Below are positions 10,517-22,007 of a stretch of 64,000 nucleotides of DNA, in pieces; the first letter of the stretch is position 1, and each line of letters opens with the position of its first letter. The DNA lies in assembly GCA_934045905.1 (NCBI GenBank), contig OW203771.1, forward strand, positions 19,023,701 to 19,087,700, read 5' to 3'. The translations under genes were made by a program, and so were the position numbers. A model generated the notes under the pieces. The model was given only the letters and a program-made list of their open reading frames with translations, made no database searches and was not told the DNA's origin. This stretch comes from Leuctra nigra. Its lineage: Eukaryota > Arthropoda > Insecta > Plecoptera > Leuctridae.

Positions 10517-11832
10517 ATGGAGTTCCACATCCAGAGCGTTCCCACCGAGAAAGTTCTGGAGAGACTGGACAACAGAGTCGTCCTGAACGACATCAAAGCT
10601 CAGGACAATCAGCTCTGGATGTTTCAGGACAACTTCATAAGAAACAAACATGATGGGTAAATATTCATTCACATCTATTTTGTATCTGGCTGATTTTTCT
10701 TTCATTTTTCAAGTGAGCGGAGTGAGCGTCTCCACTTGAAACTTATGGCTCGAATCGCCGTTTTTTTTTTGTTTATCTGTGTTTTTCGCATTACATTTCA
10801 AACGAAGTAATGGATCTGACCAACAAAAGATTGGATTGGTTTTTCACAAAAGATTAATTTCTATCCAATGCAGAAGGCTAATGATTTCCAGCAAAATTGG
10901 TCTATTAATTTCATCGGAAACTTGATTTGCATTAGCAATAAGAAAGAAACTCAACTCTTTGTGCCAACAAAACCGGAATCGTTTGACCTATCATCACCAA
11001 AATGTTGCATGGTCAAAATGTGGACCTGCATTACACGTATTCTTTTGACAAATCTGGAATGAACCTAAAGAGTAATTGACATTTTACTGACATTTTTATG
11101 CTTAATTTGAAATATATGTCAAAATTTACCTATCAAAACATTCAATTTTTTTCACTTCCTCTTTGATGATTGATGAATGAGTTAGGTATCTTCAAAGGGA
11201 TTCTCAGAGTATCAGAATGATATATTATTTGATACACATATCAATTCGCATGCAATGAGAAAGCTCGCTTATCATCGCGTTACACAAAGCGTGTTCCTAT
11301 AGTCTTACTGAATTTTCTGATTTGAAATAGACCAACTCGGCTTCACTACAGGCACGATATTTGTGATGCAAGTTATTGGTTAAAAATATATTTCTACGTT
11401 TATGTCTCCTACTCAAAATTAGTGCACGTCTTCACTCAAAAGTTTTTCAATTTTGGAAAGCGTTTAGTAATCCCAATAAACAGTAGTTAGTTTAAGTATT
11501 TAAGTTTTCCTGGATGTGTGAATTAACATTCTTTACTAATGATGCGATGTTACGTGATATGATAATTATGATTATTGATGACTATATGATTATGATTGAT
11601 AACGTCTTTCTTCGTTTTCAGATCTGTTCTTGAAGTCTGCGCGACAACTGGCGACATTGTCGCGCGCGAGTTGTCGCGAGGAACCAATCAGAAGTGGTCG
11701 TTCGACGCCGACAGCACGCTACGCAACTGGGGGACCAATAAGGTGCTTCAGATCAGCGACACCGGCGACAAAGTATCGGCAGTGAAGAAAACTGGCAGCG
11801 AGACTCAGAGATTTAAAGTTGAAATTCAGTGA
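10517..11832 (+). CDS. Ricin-B-type (beta-trefoil) lectin-domain protein 1
   Basis: Two coding exons, 10517-10656 and 11622-11832, joined by a phase-2 GT-AG intron, give 116 residues. An acceptor (ttccag) lies one base before the ATG codon, implying a 5'-UTR intron as in its paralogues. Three QxW-like signatures of the trefoil repeats are visible: DNQLWMF, TNQKWSF and TQRFKVE. There is no signal peptide, so a cytosolic or non-classically exported carbohydrate-binding protein is likely. The N-terminal third is the most diverged of the three paralogues (the LVLDI core is replaced), so sugar binding by that lobe is doubtful. The intron holds a short end fragment of a dispersed repeat near 10713-10735 and AT-rich DNA. 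There is no catalytic domain, so this is a lectin-like protein only. Confidence 0.85.
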
Positions 11833-12127
11833 TACTGAATCATCGAACTACATCACTTTAAAGTCATTTACTAATTTCTTATACCAAAATCTCATGGCGT
11901 ATCATTCTATGCAGGAATCGGAACACAGAGTTCAAAAGATACGATCTTACTTGTGAGCGTGATGAAGGAAAAATTACTGGATTTTAGCTCACCTCTAGAA
12001 TAATTAAAATTGGCATCGGCCTCTAAGTCTGCGGTACATAAATGTTTACCTAGCTACAACGATGAGCTCAAAATGTTTTGAAAATATAACAAATGAACAA
12101 ATATTTGATATATTTTGAGGCTTGCAT

Positions 12128-12192
12128 CATAGCCAACTGACATTTCGTGGATGAAAACACCATTTTCATCCACGAAATGTCAGTTGGCTATG
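12128..12192. repeat. Perfect 30-bp stem hairpin with 5-nt loop
   Basis: Left arm 12128-12157 (catagccaactgacattt...) is matched exactly by its reverse complement at 12163-12192 around the loop cacca. It lies about 300 bp downstream of lectin-domain gene 1. It could be a miniature inverted-repeat remnant, a small-RNA precursor-like hairpin, or a foldback artefact. Confidence 0.85.
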
Positions 12193-12894
12193 CTTGTATG
12201 ATTCAAACAAACGATTCTCAATGACAATTAACTTTCTATGTAATTTTTGTTAAAGTAATGGCTGCTTTTCTACAGACTTAAAGATCGACGTGCCTTCTGA
12301 TGACTGATTAGTTATAAAACAAGGCCATTTCAATCATGTTATAAGATATGTGTATGTTTTAAATAACTACCAGTAATGTATTAACAAGAATTTGATAACA
12401 ACATGTACCTATGACATCATATTTAAAACGAAATACCTACAATTAAACTTAAAAATGGCCAGTTTTTCAATACTCTGCTAAATTTTAACCAGTTGATTAG
12501 GACTATATTGCCATGGCAACAATCAATGGACTTTCCTTGAATAACCGTTTAAAAACTACTGATTGAACAGAGCATTGAAAGACCGGCCCTTGTGAGTGTT
12601 TTTAATTTAAGTTATACTAGCTTTATGGCATAATTACCTACTATATGGCATATTTTATTAGCATTTTCGTCTGGTTCATCAAAACATTTTCAACCTCCGC
12701 AATTTACTCATTCCCATATCAAAAAAATGTGTAAAATGTACGTGTTGTATGAGTTAATTTTGAAATAAAATGTCTAAAACAGTACAAAGATAAACGGTTG
12801 ATTGGCAATTTGTAATAAATACTTCTTAGATCTTGGAAATAATATCTTGAATAACAATTCAGTGATCTACGCAACCAACAGATTATAAGGTTGT
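12193..12894. other. Intergenic AT-rich DNA
   Basis: Nothing recognisable apart from a short stretch shared with the dispersed family (ttgccatggcaacaa near 12509; compare 24380). No supported coding sequence. Confidence 0.4.
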
Positions 12895-13080
12895 GTTCTC
12901 TTTTTGTTCTAATGGCGACGGATGAATGATTATGATTTAGGGAGATAACGATGATGAAAGTAAGATGGACGGTGGAATGGAGGCTGTTGTGACCTATGGG
13001 GAACCATCCCAACATTTGCCTCTCGACTGAGAGAAACTTTCAATCAGGATAAACTCGAACCCGAGTCTCCCAGGTGCTAC
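12895..13080 (-). mobile_element. Degenerate tRNA-derived SINE
   Basis: Aligns with 13861-14080 (ggcgacggatgaatgatt...aaccatcccaacatttgcctctcgactgag...tcgaacccgagtc). The B box is recognisable in reverse complement; the tail is missing or decayed. It is older than the other minus-strand copy. Confidence 0.7.
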
Positions 13081-13815
13081 TGCTTGAGCCAACGATTCTT
13101 TCTCGTCACAGATGTTTTTGACAGCTTACTTTCGTATCTTGAACTTGTACTGATCTAGGCAACTGCAATTCATAGCTTGCACGAACTTCTTTTGTTTTAT
13201 ATCAGCAATGCTAAATTATTGAATTGTCCACCCATTACGTTGGCACGTTGAAGGGTCAGATGTATAACTTTATCGAGGCAAACCGATGTATTTTTGTAAT
13301 GTGAGTGATTTCTCTTCGTACTAAAGATTTCTCCGGAGCCTATACAATTTTCTAGGTACTCATTAACAATAAAATATCGCCAAAAAAGCAGAGAATCACA
13401 GCTATTCTGCGTGCCATTAAGATGGCTACGGCAACAATGAGATGACATCACATGCAACCTATGAATAGGACTTTACCATAGCAACCTATTGCTAAACAAA
13501 TATGACTACATATTAAAAGAAATATTGAAGTTAGTACAAGATGACGATAATAATATTCAATATAAGAGTTTTGAGAGATTCAGGATTTGAATAATTAAAA
13601 TCTTCTTGACTGGGCTATTTCATCCTGTAGTAGTTTATTTCTAGGAATAAGATTTTAATATTCAATATATTTTATCCATACAAACTTTCCAGGTAAATAT
13701 TCATCCTGGTGCGATCATATAAAATGCTGTCATGTGGCAACTTCTCATCTCATCCGAGAAGACCATGAATATCAAAAAAATGATACAAATTGTCACGTGA
13801 GAACAAGTTGTCATT
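13081..13815. other. Intergenic AT-rich DNA
   Basis: No gene or repeat recognised. Confidence 0.4.
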
Positions 13816-14101
13816 ATATTTTTTTGTCTGGGGCTTAACGTCGCACTGTTCTGCAGCGAGGCTAATGGCGACGGATGAATGATTATGATGATGATTGGGG
13901 GATGATGGTGAAGAGTAGGTAAGGATGGAAGGTGGGAAGGAGGCGGTCGTGGCCTATTAGTAGGGTACCTTCCCAGCATTTGCCTGTCGACTGAGGGAAA
14001 ACCACGAAAAAAACCCAGTCAGGAAGGACGGCCGCGGGAATCGAACCCGGGCCTCCGGAATTCAAGTTCAGAGCGTTAACCTCTCACTTAACCTGTTCCG
14101 T
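13816..14101 (-). mobile_element. tRNA-derived SINE, minus-strand copy with target-site duplication
   Basis: Reverse-complement copy of the 7582-7860 SINE: tail tttttttgtctggggc at the left, body, then B box (ggaatcgaaccc) and A-box remnant at the right. A 9-bp direct repeat GTTGTCATT flanks it (13807-13815 and 14102-14110), which is direct evidence of target-primed insertion. Confidence 0.9.
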
Positions 14102-14589
14102 GTTGTCATTTATGTGATCGTACATCACAAAACATTTTCCCTCAAATCTTACTGTAACTTCATATGCAAGAAACTATAGGTCTCCACTAAAGGTCTACTC
14201 ACAATTGACGTAAATTCCGTCACAGTAGCGTCAATTGTGGCCAGATTTATTAAACCTCCCATGTTCACATTCCATTCCGTCCCGACGTTGCGTCAATTCA
14301 CCTTAACTTCTCATCGCAATTCTCCTTATCAATCTTGAAGATTAACAGTTGATTAACTCATCACTAATTATAAGGTTAAAGGGATCAATGTGATGAATTA
14401 AATTATGTCTTATCCGAGGTTGATATAAAGCTGCTGAAATTCCAGAAGAAGTCTCAGTCAACAAGATATTTTTCACAAGAGCTCTCGACGTTGAATAAAA
14501 GTAAGTCTCAATACTATTTCCAAAATGTTGAATTTTCACGCAGAATGTCACACAATAAACAAGAACGTTCGATTTCTATTCGATACATT

Positions 14590-14854
14590 CTGTACCTCAG
14601 AGGTAGAAGAAAGAATGTGATTTTCAATTATTCTTGGGTTTAGCCAAAGATTCTAATCTTTTGCTTAGCTCATTAACCAATATTTATGTGTTCATCCAAT
14701 TATATTTGTAACGGTGTCATGAGTAATTAATGTGTTAGAAAAATACTTCAATACAAATGTTGACATATCACTCAAATGGCAATTTATAGAGCTTGAATGT
14801 AAAACGTGCAAATCGAGGAAATTGACTTACGCCCTTCTACCTCTGATGTACTGA
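14590..14854. mobile_element. MITE, family with cctcagaggtagaag ends
   Basis: Left end tgtacctcagaggtagaag and right end cttctacctctgatgtac are inverted repeats. Related copies or remnants are at 18768-18968, 26932-27212 and 33575-33650, the last reduced to little more than its two ends. Flanking DNA at 14111-14589 and 14855-15040 shows no gene. Confidence 0.65.
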
Positions 14855-15050
14855 ATGTAGTTACCCAAATTGCGTGATGTTCTAATCGAATCAGTTTATG
14901 ATTTGAACAGAAAATTAAGACAACATTTAACAAAAACAAGTTTTTTTAACCAGAAATTGAAGTGAAAATAACATTATTTTGAATCTTGATTGAAGTGTTA
15001 CATTCATGTAAACAATCCTGCTTCTCTTGTTACTTCCACCTCAGCCAGCA

Positions 15051-15934
15051 ATGTCCTTCTACATCCAGAACGTCAGCAGCGGCCTCGTCCTTGACATCAA
15101 AGACGGCAACAAGGAGCAAGGGGCGTCCATCATCCTGTGGCCGTACTCAGGCTCCAAGAACCAGCTGTGGGAGATCAAGAACGGCGTGATCGTCAGCAAG
15201 TTGCACGGGTAAGATTCACGACCATAGTCGTTGTGAATGTGGTTTATAAGAACAGAACGGAAGTAGGTACTAAAATGTTTCCAACAACTGGCTCCCCAAG
15301 ATCACTAATCCCCCCGACGGCTGCCAACTTAGCGCGGTGGTGGGGTTTGTGTTGGCCACTGATCCACTGCAGCTAGGCCGGCGAGCATATGCTCCCCATG
15401 CCGGACAGGTCAGTGGTGAGGTCCAGACAAAGAGCAGCCAGGGTCGACCCCCCTGAATTTGCGGTCCCCTCTGGCAGGCCTTCTCCCTCGAGACGGACGT
15501 CCTTCCCGAATCGGGTCCCACCGGCTCAAACCCTCCCGCCCACCGGTCCGTCCCCATTCTGGCCTGGCCTTCCCACCAGTGCTGGACTCTTAGGTCAACC
15601 CCTTCCAAAGACCTCCATTAATATTCAACAATGTTTAAAAATGTTCTCAATGTGCGCAAAATGACCTCGCTGTCGACGTGCCTTTAAACAACACTAATCT
15701 AATCTAATCTAGCCAAGACTAATACATTATGATTCCCAGCAAATAAGCCCCTTGATGACACACTTTCTGAGATGGTTATTTTAAAACATCAAACATTCCT
15801 ATTTGCAATCCGAAGGTCCCAGATTAGATTCCTGAAACCGTACTGACTTATATCAGCCTCATCAGGCCATGCCTCCTTCCCAACTTCCTTCCCTACTCTC
15901 ATCATCATCATCATCATCATCGTCATCGTCGTCT

Positions 15935-15999
<65 letters not shown>

Positions 16000-16038
16000 A
16001 TAATCGTCATCATAATCGTCATCATAATCGTCAACATA

Positions 16039-16095
<57 letters not shown>

Positions 16096-16122
16096 ATAAT
16101 CGTCATCATAATCGTCAACATA

Positions 16123-16156
<34 letters not shown>

Positions 16157-16157
16157 A

Positions 16158-16205
<48 letters not shown>

Positions 16206-16517
16206 TATCGTCATCGTCATCGTCATCATCATCATCATCATCATCTTCATCATCATCCGTCCCCATAGCGACGCGACAACAGATCTGCTCCTGCTTCCAG
16301 CCTGGCGTTGGACTTGAGCTTGTCGAACGGCGACGTCATCGTTTGGGAGGCGCATGGGCGATCCAACCAGCAGTGGAAGATCGAGTCGGATGTTGTGAAG
16401 AACAGCAACGGCCAAGTCCTCGATGTCTCTGGAGGCAAGATGGAGAATGGCGCGAAGTTGATTGTCTCCCCGAACAATGGTGGAGCTGGCCAGAAGTTCA
16501 AGATGGTGAAAAAATAG
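15051..16517 (+). CDS. Ricin-B-type (beta-trefoil) lectin-domain protein 2
   Basis: Exons 15051-15208 and 16301-16517 with a phase-2 intron encode 124 residues. The ATG follows an acceptor (cacctcag) by six bases, again implying a 5'-UTR intron. Trefoil landmarks are regular: LVLDIKDGN then NQLWEI in lobe 1; LALDLSLSNGD then NQQWKI in lobe 2; VLDVSGG then GQKFKM in lobe 3. The first coding exon is exactly 158 nt, the same as in gene 3, so the two are close paralogues. There is no signal peptide or transmembrane segment. The single large intron carries a LINE tail and a 360-bp trinucleotide-rich repeat. A polyadenylation signal follows 53 bp after the stop. Confidence 0.9.
15285..15712 (+). 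mobile_element. 5'-truncated LINE 3' end in lectin gene 2 intron
   Basis: A GC-rich block, unlike the surrounding DNA, ends in a short pentamer repeat (ctaatctaatctaat) typical of insect non-LTR retrotransposon 3' tails. No reverse-transcriptase motif is present, so only the distal end inserted. The left boundary is approximate. Confidence 0.6.
15898..16257. repeat. 360-bp ATC/GTC microsatellite
   Basis: Nearly pure (ATCGTC)n with ATAATC and AACATA interruptions, in the intron of lectin gene 2. Minus-strand open frames of poly-Asp or Met-Thr repeats here are a consequence of the repeat and are not genes. A GATGAC counterpart lies at 32085-32521. Confidence 0.95.
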
Positions 16518-16569
16518 TTTTGATTCATATACATTTATATCTTTATTTCAGTACATTGACATCGTATTC

Positions 16570-16575
16570 AATAAA
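16570..16575 (+). promoter_or_regulatory. Polyadenylation signal AATAAA of lectin gene 2
   Basis: AATAAA 53 bp after the stop codon, at normal distance for a short 3'-UTR. Confidence 0.6.
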
Positions 16576-16636
16576 TACCCATGATATTTTAATATTAATA
16601 TTTTTACTTTAAATTTATTTTCTGTCTACCTCATCT

Positions 16637-18163
16637 AGTGGAGCGGTCGCTCCACCCAGCCAAGTCGTACCGTACACTCACAGTCACTCAACATACCCAT
16701 AATGCCTATAAACTGAGGAGCAGACCAACTACTTTTATTGTAAGCAACAACCACAGCCGTCTGTACAGTCCCTCCTTCCTCGCTCCTTACGCTGCCTGTC
16801 ATCTACAGGCCATATTGCTTCGCTAACATTTAGTTACAAATCTTGCCACATTACACGTCGAGCGTATTTCGTATCGTCATCCATGACGCACTGTGCATCT
16901 TTGAATTCTTTGGTACGATCTAGAAGGCAGTGTGCGCGAATGTCAAATGTTTTGAAAAGTGCCCACCTTTTTCTTCTTGGTGTCGGTTATTCATTAGTTT
17001 TTTGTTCAATATCAATTCTCAGTCAATTTAATATTGTATCATGTATGCTGTAAGACTTATAACAGTGCAACATAAGCACAACTTACAACATAACTTATGA
17101 TTTGACAAAACTACTGACAGCGCCCATTTTCCTTCATCGTATTCAGGTAAATAAACTTTTTAACACTAAATTCAAGGTTTGTGGTGGTGACACTGCATAG
17201 TTGTGACGCAAATGGTGACGTCATATGGGGGTTAGTTCTTCAGAAATTCAAGAGGTAGCTCTACTTGACGTGTAATTCTTCAGTGCATGAAATAGCATTG
17301 AAAATGCCCGTTGATGACAGGCAGCGTAAGGAGCGAGGAAAGAGGGACTGTACAGACGGCTGTGGCAACAACATAGCATTTTCGGCCTACTGGATCTCAA
17401 AATAGAAAAATCTGACATTGTTGCGAAATATCTTAATTTTGAGCTATAGCCCACCTCACCCCATATACCAATTTTGGGAATAACAGGTTATGCCATTTAC
17501 GAGCTAGAGGGCCGTGAAAACAGTGAAATTATATCACTTTCTGATTCTGAAGATGATGATATCAGGAAACCCTGTTGACAGCGCCACAGCCTAAACGGCT
17601 TAACCGATCGATCTGAAATTTTTACCACATATGCACTTTTGGCGTCTGATGATACCTTGCCATTACGAATTTTTTGTGCCGCCATTTTGAAACCGGAAGT
17701 GACGTCACATCTTAAAAACGGATGGACCTATCGGGACGAAACTAGCGCCAAACGATTTGGACGGTCTTCTTTATGAAATATAGAAATGTACTATTACCAA
17801 AACCGGAAATGACGTCATATAAAAGCCAAATCTGACTGAAATAATTTCTTATAACAATAACTACATATTCAGAAGGTTTATTATGTTGCATAAAATATAT
17901 AGATACAAATTTTAGGTGGCAGTTGAGTCAGCCGCCATTTTGAAAACCGGAAGTGATGCCATATCTCGAGAACGGCTGGACCGATTGGAACAAAACTTTC
18001 GCTATACTTCATAGCATATTATTTAAAGCATATACATAGTAACAAGCACAACTTTTCTTAGCAACTAAATCACAAAGGCGTATTTTTTAAAGGAATTATA
18101 GTCTTTGGTGCAACAATATAATATGTCAAAAGTTGTAAGAATAAACTAAAAAAGGAGTGATAT
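16637..18163. mobile_element. Dispersed element E, copy 1 (interrupted)
   Basis: Begins tagtggagcggtcgctccac and aligns with 49838-50891 (agctagagggccgtgaaaac; gcctaaacggcttaacc; aaaccggaagtgatg). It has no coding capacity. It is split by a hAT-like insertion at 16752-17365 and runs at its right end into a MITE at 18164, the same arrangement as in the second copy. Confidence 0.7.
16752..17365. mobile_element. hAT-like non-autonomous element with 8-bp target duplication
   Basis: Terminal inverted repeats CACAGCCGTCTGTACAGT / ACTGTACAGACGGCTGTG and a perfect 8-bp direct repeat GCAACAAC on both sides (16744-16751 and 17366-17373). The uninterrupted sequence gtaagcaacaacatagc survives in the other copy of the host repeat near 50060. 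No transposase was seen. An 8-bp duplication is the hallmark of hAT elements, although the end sequence is not a classic hAT end. Confidence 0.88.
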
Positions 18164-18457
18164 CCCCATAAAAAACACTCCGTGTAAAAATACCAGCACA
18201 CAAATTCAAATTCAAAAAATACTTGGCGCATCGTTTTTCTAGGGATAGATATATTTTATGTATAGATAAGTATATTTGATTTCCGGCCTACTTCTTTACT
18301 ATTTATATGCACGATGCACCAAGTATTTTTTGAAAAGTTTTGACTTGGCCAATTTTTTGATATCACTACTTTTCAGTGCTGAATTTTTAGATTTCTTCAA
18401 TTTTTTTAAGTTGAAGAGACTTGGCTGGTATTTTTACACGGAGTGTTTTTTTATGTA
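18164..18457. mobile_element. MITE with CCCCATAAAAAACACTCC ends, copy 1
   Basis: Ends ccccataaaaaacactccg and cggagtgtttttttatg; the right arm (agtgctgaatttttagatttc) matches the copies at 50892-51279 and 63784-64000. The left arm is partly deleted in this copy. Confidence 0.7.
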
Positions 18458-18767
18458 GTACATACTAAAGACAAAACAGTAAAAAAAAATTATTTCAATA
18501 ATTGTGTTTAAAAAATGTGTCATCATACCGTAATGCCATGGAGATACATGTATGGATACGATTTGAAGACAGCTTTTTAAAATATAATTCATCAAGCCTA
18601 TAATTCATAATCTATTGTCTTATCAGTTACTTAAAATATTAGCGACTATGAATTAACTTGTCAAGAAGAAACTTAATGTATTATCAAATAACAAACCGTA
18701 TTTGAAGTTCTGGTTCGCATAAAGAAAATTACGACATAGCCTCTTACTATGTGATAAAATATCCGGA

Positions 18768-18968
18768 CCTCAGAGGTAGAAGGACCGATGACCATTTTCT
18801 CGATTTTGCGTTGCACACTTTCAGAATCACGTTCTCTATCAATTCCAATTTTAATGAAGTTATGCTCAAGTACACTCTCACAAAATGTCTGGTTTCACAG
18901 TTACGAAGTACGATTGTATGATAGATAACAGGTTCTTTATTGAAATTAACATCGTACTTTCGACCTCA
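18768..18968. mobile_element. Remnant of the cctcagaggtagaag MITE family
   Basis: Starts ggacctcagaggtagaagg and ends in a degraded form (ttcgacctcagc). An internal match (gttgcacactttcagaat) is shared with 26970-27000. The remainder of 18458-19077 is AT-rich with nothing recognised. Confidence 0.5.
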
Positions 18969-19077
18969 GCAATAAGATGTTCGATATCCGATTGATATAC
19001 GCCTAATTGAGAGTAGGAAGGGATTGGGATTGGGTTTGGGAGTTAGGTAGGAATTGAGAATGAGTATGCGGAGCAAG

Positions 19078-19335
19078 CTGGCTGAGGCAGTTACGCATTG
19101 TCCTTTCAATTCGAAGGTCCATGAGTTCGATTCCAACGGACTTCCTTCCCGACGGAGTTTTCTGGTGGTTTCCCTCAGTCGAGAGGAAAATTCTGGAAGA
19201 TTTATCTACTAATAGAACAAGACCAGCTCATAGCGACTGTATATTCTTCAATGTATCCCAATATTTATCATCATTTATGCGTCGACTTTTGCCTAGCTGC
19301 AGAACGGTGCGACGTTAAACACTTCTAAAGGAAAT
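19078..19335 (+). mobile_element. Diverged tRNA-derived SINE
   Basis: Same layout as 7582-7860: degenerate A box (tggctgaggcagtt), B box gagttcgattcc, body, and the tail cagaacggtgcgacgtt. It is an older copy with many substitutions. Confidence 0.75.
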
Positions 19336-20204
19336 AATATGAGCGGCAGTGACCGAAACCGACGCTTAACCATATAAAAATGTAACATCAATGCTTTACA
19401 CATTTTATTTATAATTCGGACTTTTTAAAATAAATAAATAAATTATACAAATGGAGGCAGATGTGGGAGTTTTCATATCAAAAATTTTAGCGAGGTTAAA
19501 TGTCTAAGTATTTATTAAAGTTTTGTATGAAGGAGATTTACAAATTAAAGATATTTAAATTTAGCTGATATCTTTATTTCAAATTTTATGTATTTTCAAA
19601 TTATTCCATTTTTATACGTACTCTTTTACACTTTTCTCGCTGAACATTCTCAGACTCAAGGAATTTCTTGTCAGTCCTGGACGAAACAAATGAATGTAAT
19701 TGTATTTTAATTTTGTCGTGAAAGCTTACCACTGTCTTTCAACTAGGTCAGCAACGAGACGGTCGTGGCCTATTAGTAGGGAGCCTTCCTATCATTAGCT
19801 CTCGATTGATGCTACTATGGCAACATAGTCAGTAGGGACAGCAAGTACAAAACATAATCACCTGAGCCAACTTGATTCGTGTACATTTTTCTTACGACAA
19901 TAATGATAGAGCAAAACGCTCTGTGTAACGCGTTAATAAGCGAGCCTTCTTGCTGCATGCGAATTCATATGCGTGTGAAAGTTGCTGCTCGGTAACAGAC
20001 CTTGGAAATAGAGTAGTGATAATTTGTTGGAATAAATTTGACAAGTATTTCAAAACAATTTCAAAAAAAATTCACACAATATTTCAAATGTCAGGAAAAT
20101 TTCATGATATCTTGAAGTTCATGTTGGTTCCAATGAGCATGCAAATGTGACATTGCCTATAATTGGTAGGTACTTCAATTAATGTATACACCCAGCAAAA
20201 TATA
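19336..20204. other. Intergenic, with small repeat fragments
   Basis: Contains a SINE body fragment (about 19752-19800, gacggtcgtggcctattag) and one family end near 19925-19985 (taacgcgttaataagcg, gcatgcgaattcat). No supported gene. Confidence 0.45.
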
Positions 20205-21012
20205 AAACGGTATTCGAAAGAAACGGATTGAGTGACTGATAAAGATTTGGTGGCATCATCCGATGAAGTCTATGCTGCCACGTCATCTAACTCTAATAGG
20301 TGAGCTCTGATTTCATTTATAATAACAAGTAGGGATGGAGAAAATATCGATATATCGATATATATCGATATCAAAAAAATATCGAAATATCGATACCTGA
20401 ATATATTGAATATCGATATATTGAAATATCGATATATCGATATATTGAAATATTGAAATATCAATATATTGAAATATCGAAATATTGAAATATCGAAATA
20501 TCGATATATTGAAATATCGATATATTGAAATATCGATATATTGAAGCCTTACCGCATGATACAATTATGTTCTTAATTGAAGTTTATACCTACGATGGCA
20601 AAATAATTCATATTTGCAGTGCAGCGTTTACAAGATTTATGGACAATTTCGCAGATTATTCACTTTTTCTTTCTTATCTGGCCCGTGACCCTATATTTTG
20701 GAACGGCTGTGTTATTTCTTTTTATATTTTCTTTTGAAATTCCTAGCAGTTTTAGGAGCAATTTAATACATTCATACGATATATCAATATTTCCATACCT
20801 ATACATCTAAATATTATTTCCATATCAATATTTCGATATTTCAATATTTCAATATATCGATATATCGAAGTATCGATATATCGATATATATCGATATATA
20901 AATGATATCGATAGTCGATATCAAAATCCAAGTTCGCTCCATCCCTAATAACAAGGATTGATTGTCAATGAACCTGACCAGCAGTCTGTTTCGTTCAAAT
21001 ACCGTTTTAGGT
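20205..21012. mobile_element. ggtgagctctgatttc MITE interrupted by a hAT-like element
   Basis: The two halves (20205-20329 and 20948-21012) together correspond to the intact copy at 43375-43560. Ends acggtatt... and ...aataccgtt are inverted repeats. The interruption lies exactly at ataataacaag. Confidence 0.75.
20330..20947. mobile_element. hAT-like MITE with ATCGATAT satellite interior
   Basis: Terminal inverted repeats TAGGGATGGAG / CTCCATCCCTA and a perfect 8-bp target duplication ATAACAAG (20322-20329, 20948-20955). The subterminal regions are expanded arrays of atcgatat/attgaaat, giving spurious Ile-Ser-Tyr-Arg open frames. The pre-insertion sequence with a single ATAACAAG is preserved in the related MITE near 43485. 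Confidence 0.93.
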
Positions 21013-21110
21013 AAGTCTTGTTGAGTGTACAATATGCGATAACCTCCAATGCCTGTGACCTCTCATATGACGTTAGTGTGTGTGGAAACTTTCATATTGT
21101 TTAGTTACGA

Positions 21111-21488
21111 GGGCTGAGTAGTGAGCGTGGCCTTGAAGAGTTTTTTAATCGATTTTTATCAATATCTTTTACCAATGTAATTGTTAACAAATTAGGGCTT
21201 TGTACGAGTATTCAGAACAGTTCGATGAAAATAATTTCATAGTTCGGAATAAGTTATTAGTTTTATTATGTCCAACAGATGTTTAGTGCCATAGTTTTAC
21301 TAATTTTCGGGCACTAAACGTCTGTAGGACAAAGTAAATCTAATAAACCATTACAAGCTATGGAATTATTTTCATTTAAACTGTTCTGAATACTCGTACA
21401 AAGCCTTATTTTGTTAACAATTACATTGGTAAAAGATATTGATAAAAATCGATTAAAAACTCTTCAAGGTCAAACTCACTTCCCAGCC
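21111..21488. mobile_element. Foldback MITE, copy 1
   Basis: About 378 bp that is almost a full palindrome: arms of about 170 bp (ggctgagtagtgagcgtgg...atcgatttttatcaatatc...ttgtacgagtattcagaac) around a short centre (gccatagttttactaattt). A second copy is at 30368-30746. Confidence 0.85.
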
Positions 21489-22007
21489 TGTGACCTGGGC
21501 GGTGCAAGCAAAAACATAAAAAAGCAAACAAACAAAAATACACAAATAAAACAGAGAAAGTGGTACAAGAGTGCCTTATAAACGCTTACTTAATCAATGA
21601 CTCATTGTACACATTGATACTTTATCAGCTACTGACCTACAATAAAAACGACGCAACCTGAGATGTACTGATAACAGAAGCGTGTTGAGTAAATAACAGA
21701 CAGGGGGTTCACAGTCTCATATCACACTTTCTGCGAATTGCATGCGTTATCAGGGAAAAGTCGTGTTCTTTGACGATATGTGAACCAGCTATGATTATAA
21801 ACAGTTCTTTCCCATGCGGTGAGCCACAGCTGCAGAAGCCACTGATCTTCAAGGAATAAACTTACGACAAAGGTAAGTCTCTGATAGATTTTATCAAGAG
21901 TAACTGCATACTCACTCATCAATTGTGATGCCAAAACATAATGATTATTATTTATAACTATACTAGGAAAATGCACCTTGATAAGCGTATGTCATTACGC
22001 GTTGGAA

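Noticed and set aside
15270..15664. GC-rich frames on both strands
   Set aside because: They fall in a LINE 3' tail without reverse-transcriptase motifs; codon use and position in an intron do not support a gene.
15862..16266. Long poly-Asp and Met-Thr open reading frames on the minus strand
   Set aside because: They are translations of a (GACGAT)n microsatellite, with no codon variety or conserved ends; intronic to lectin gene 2.
20270..21032. Frames rich in Ile-Ser-Tyr-Arg on the minus strand
   Set aside because: Product of the ATCGATAT repeats inside the hAT-like element.
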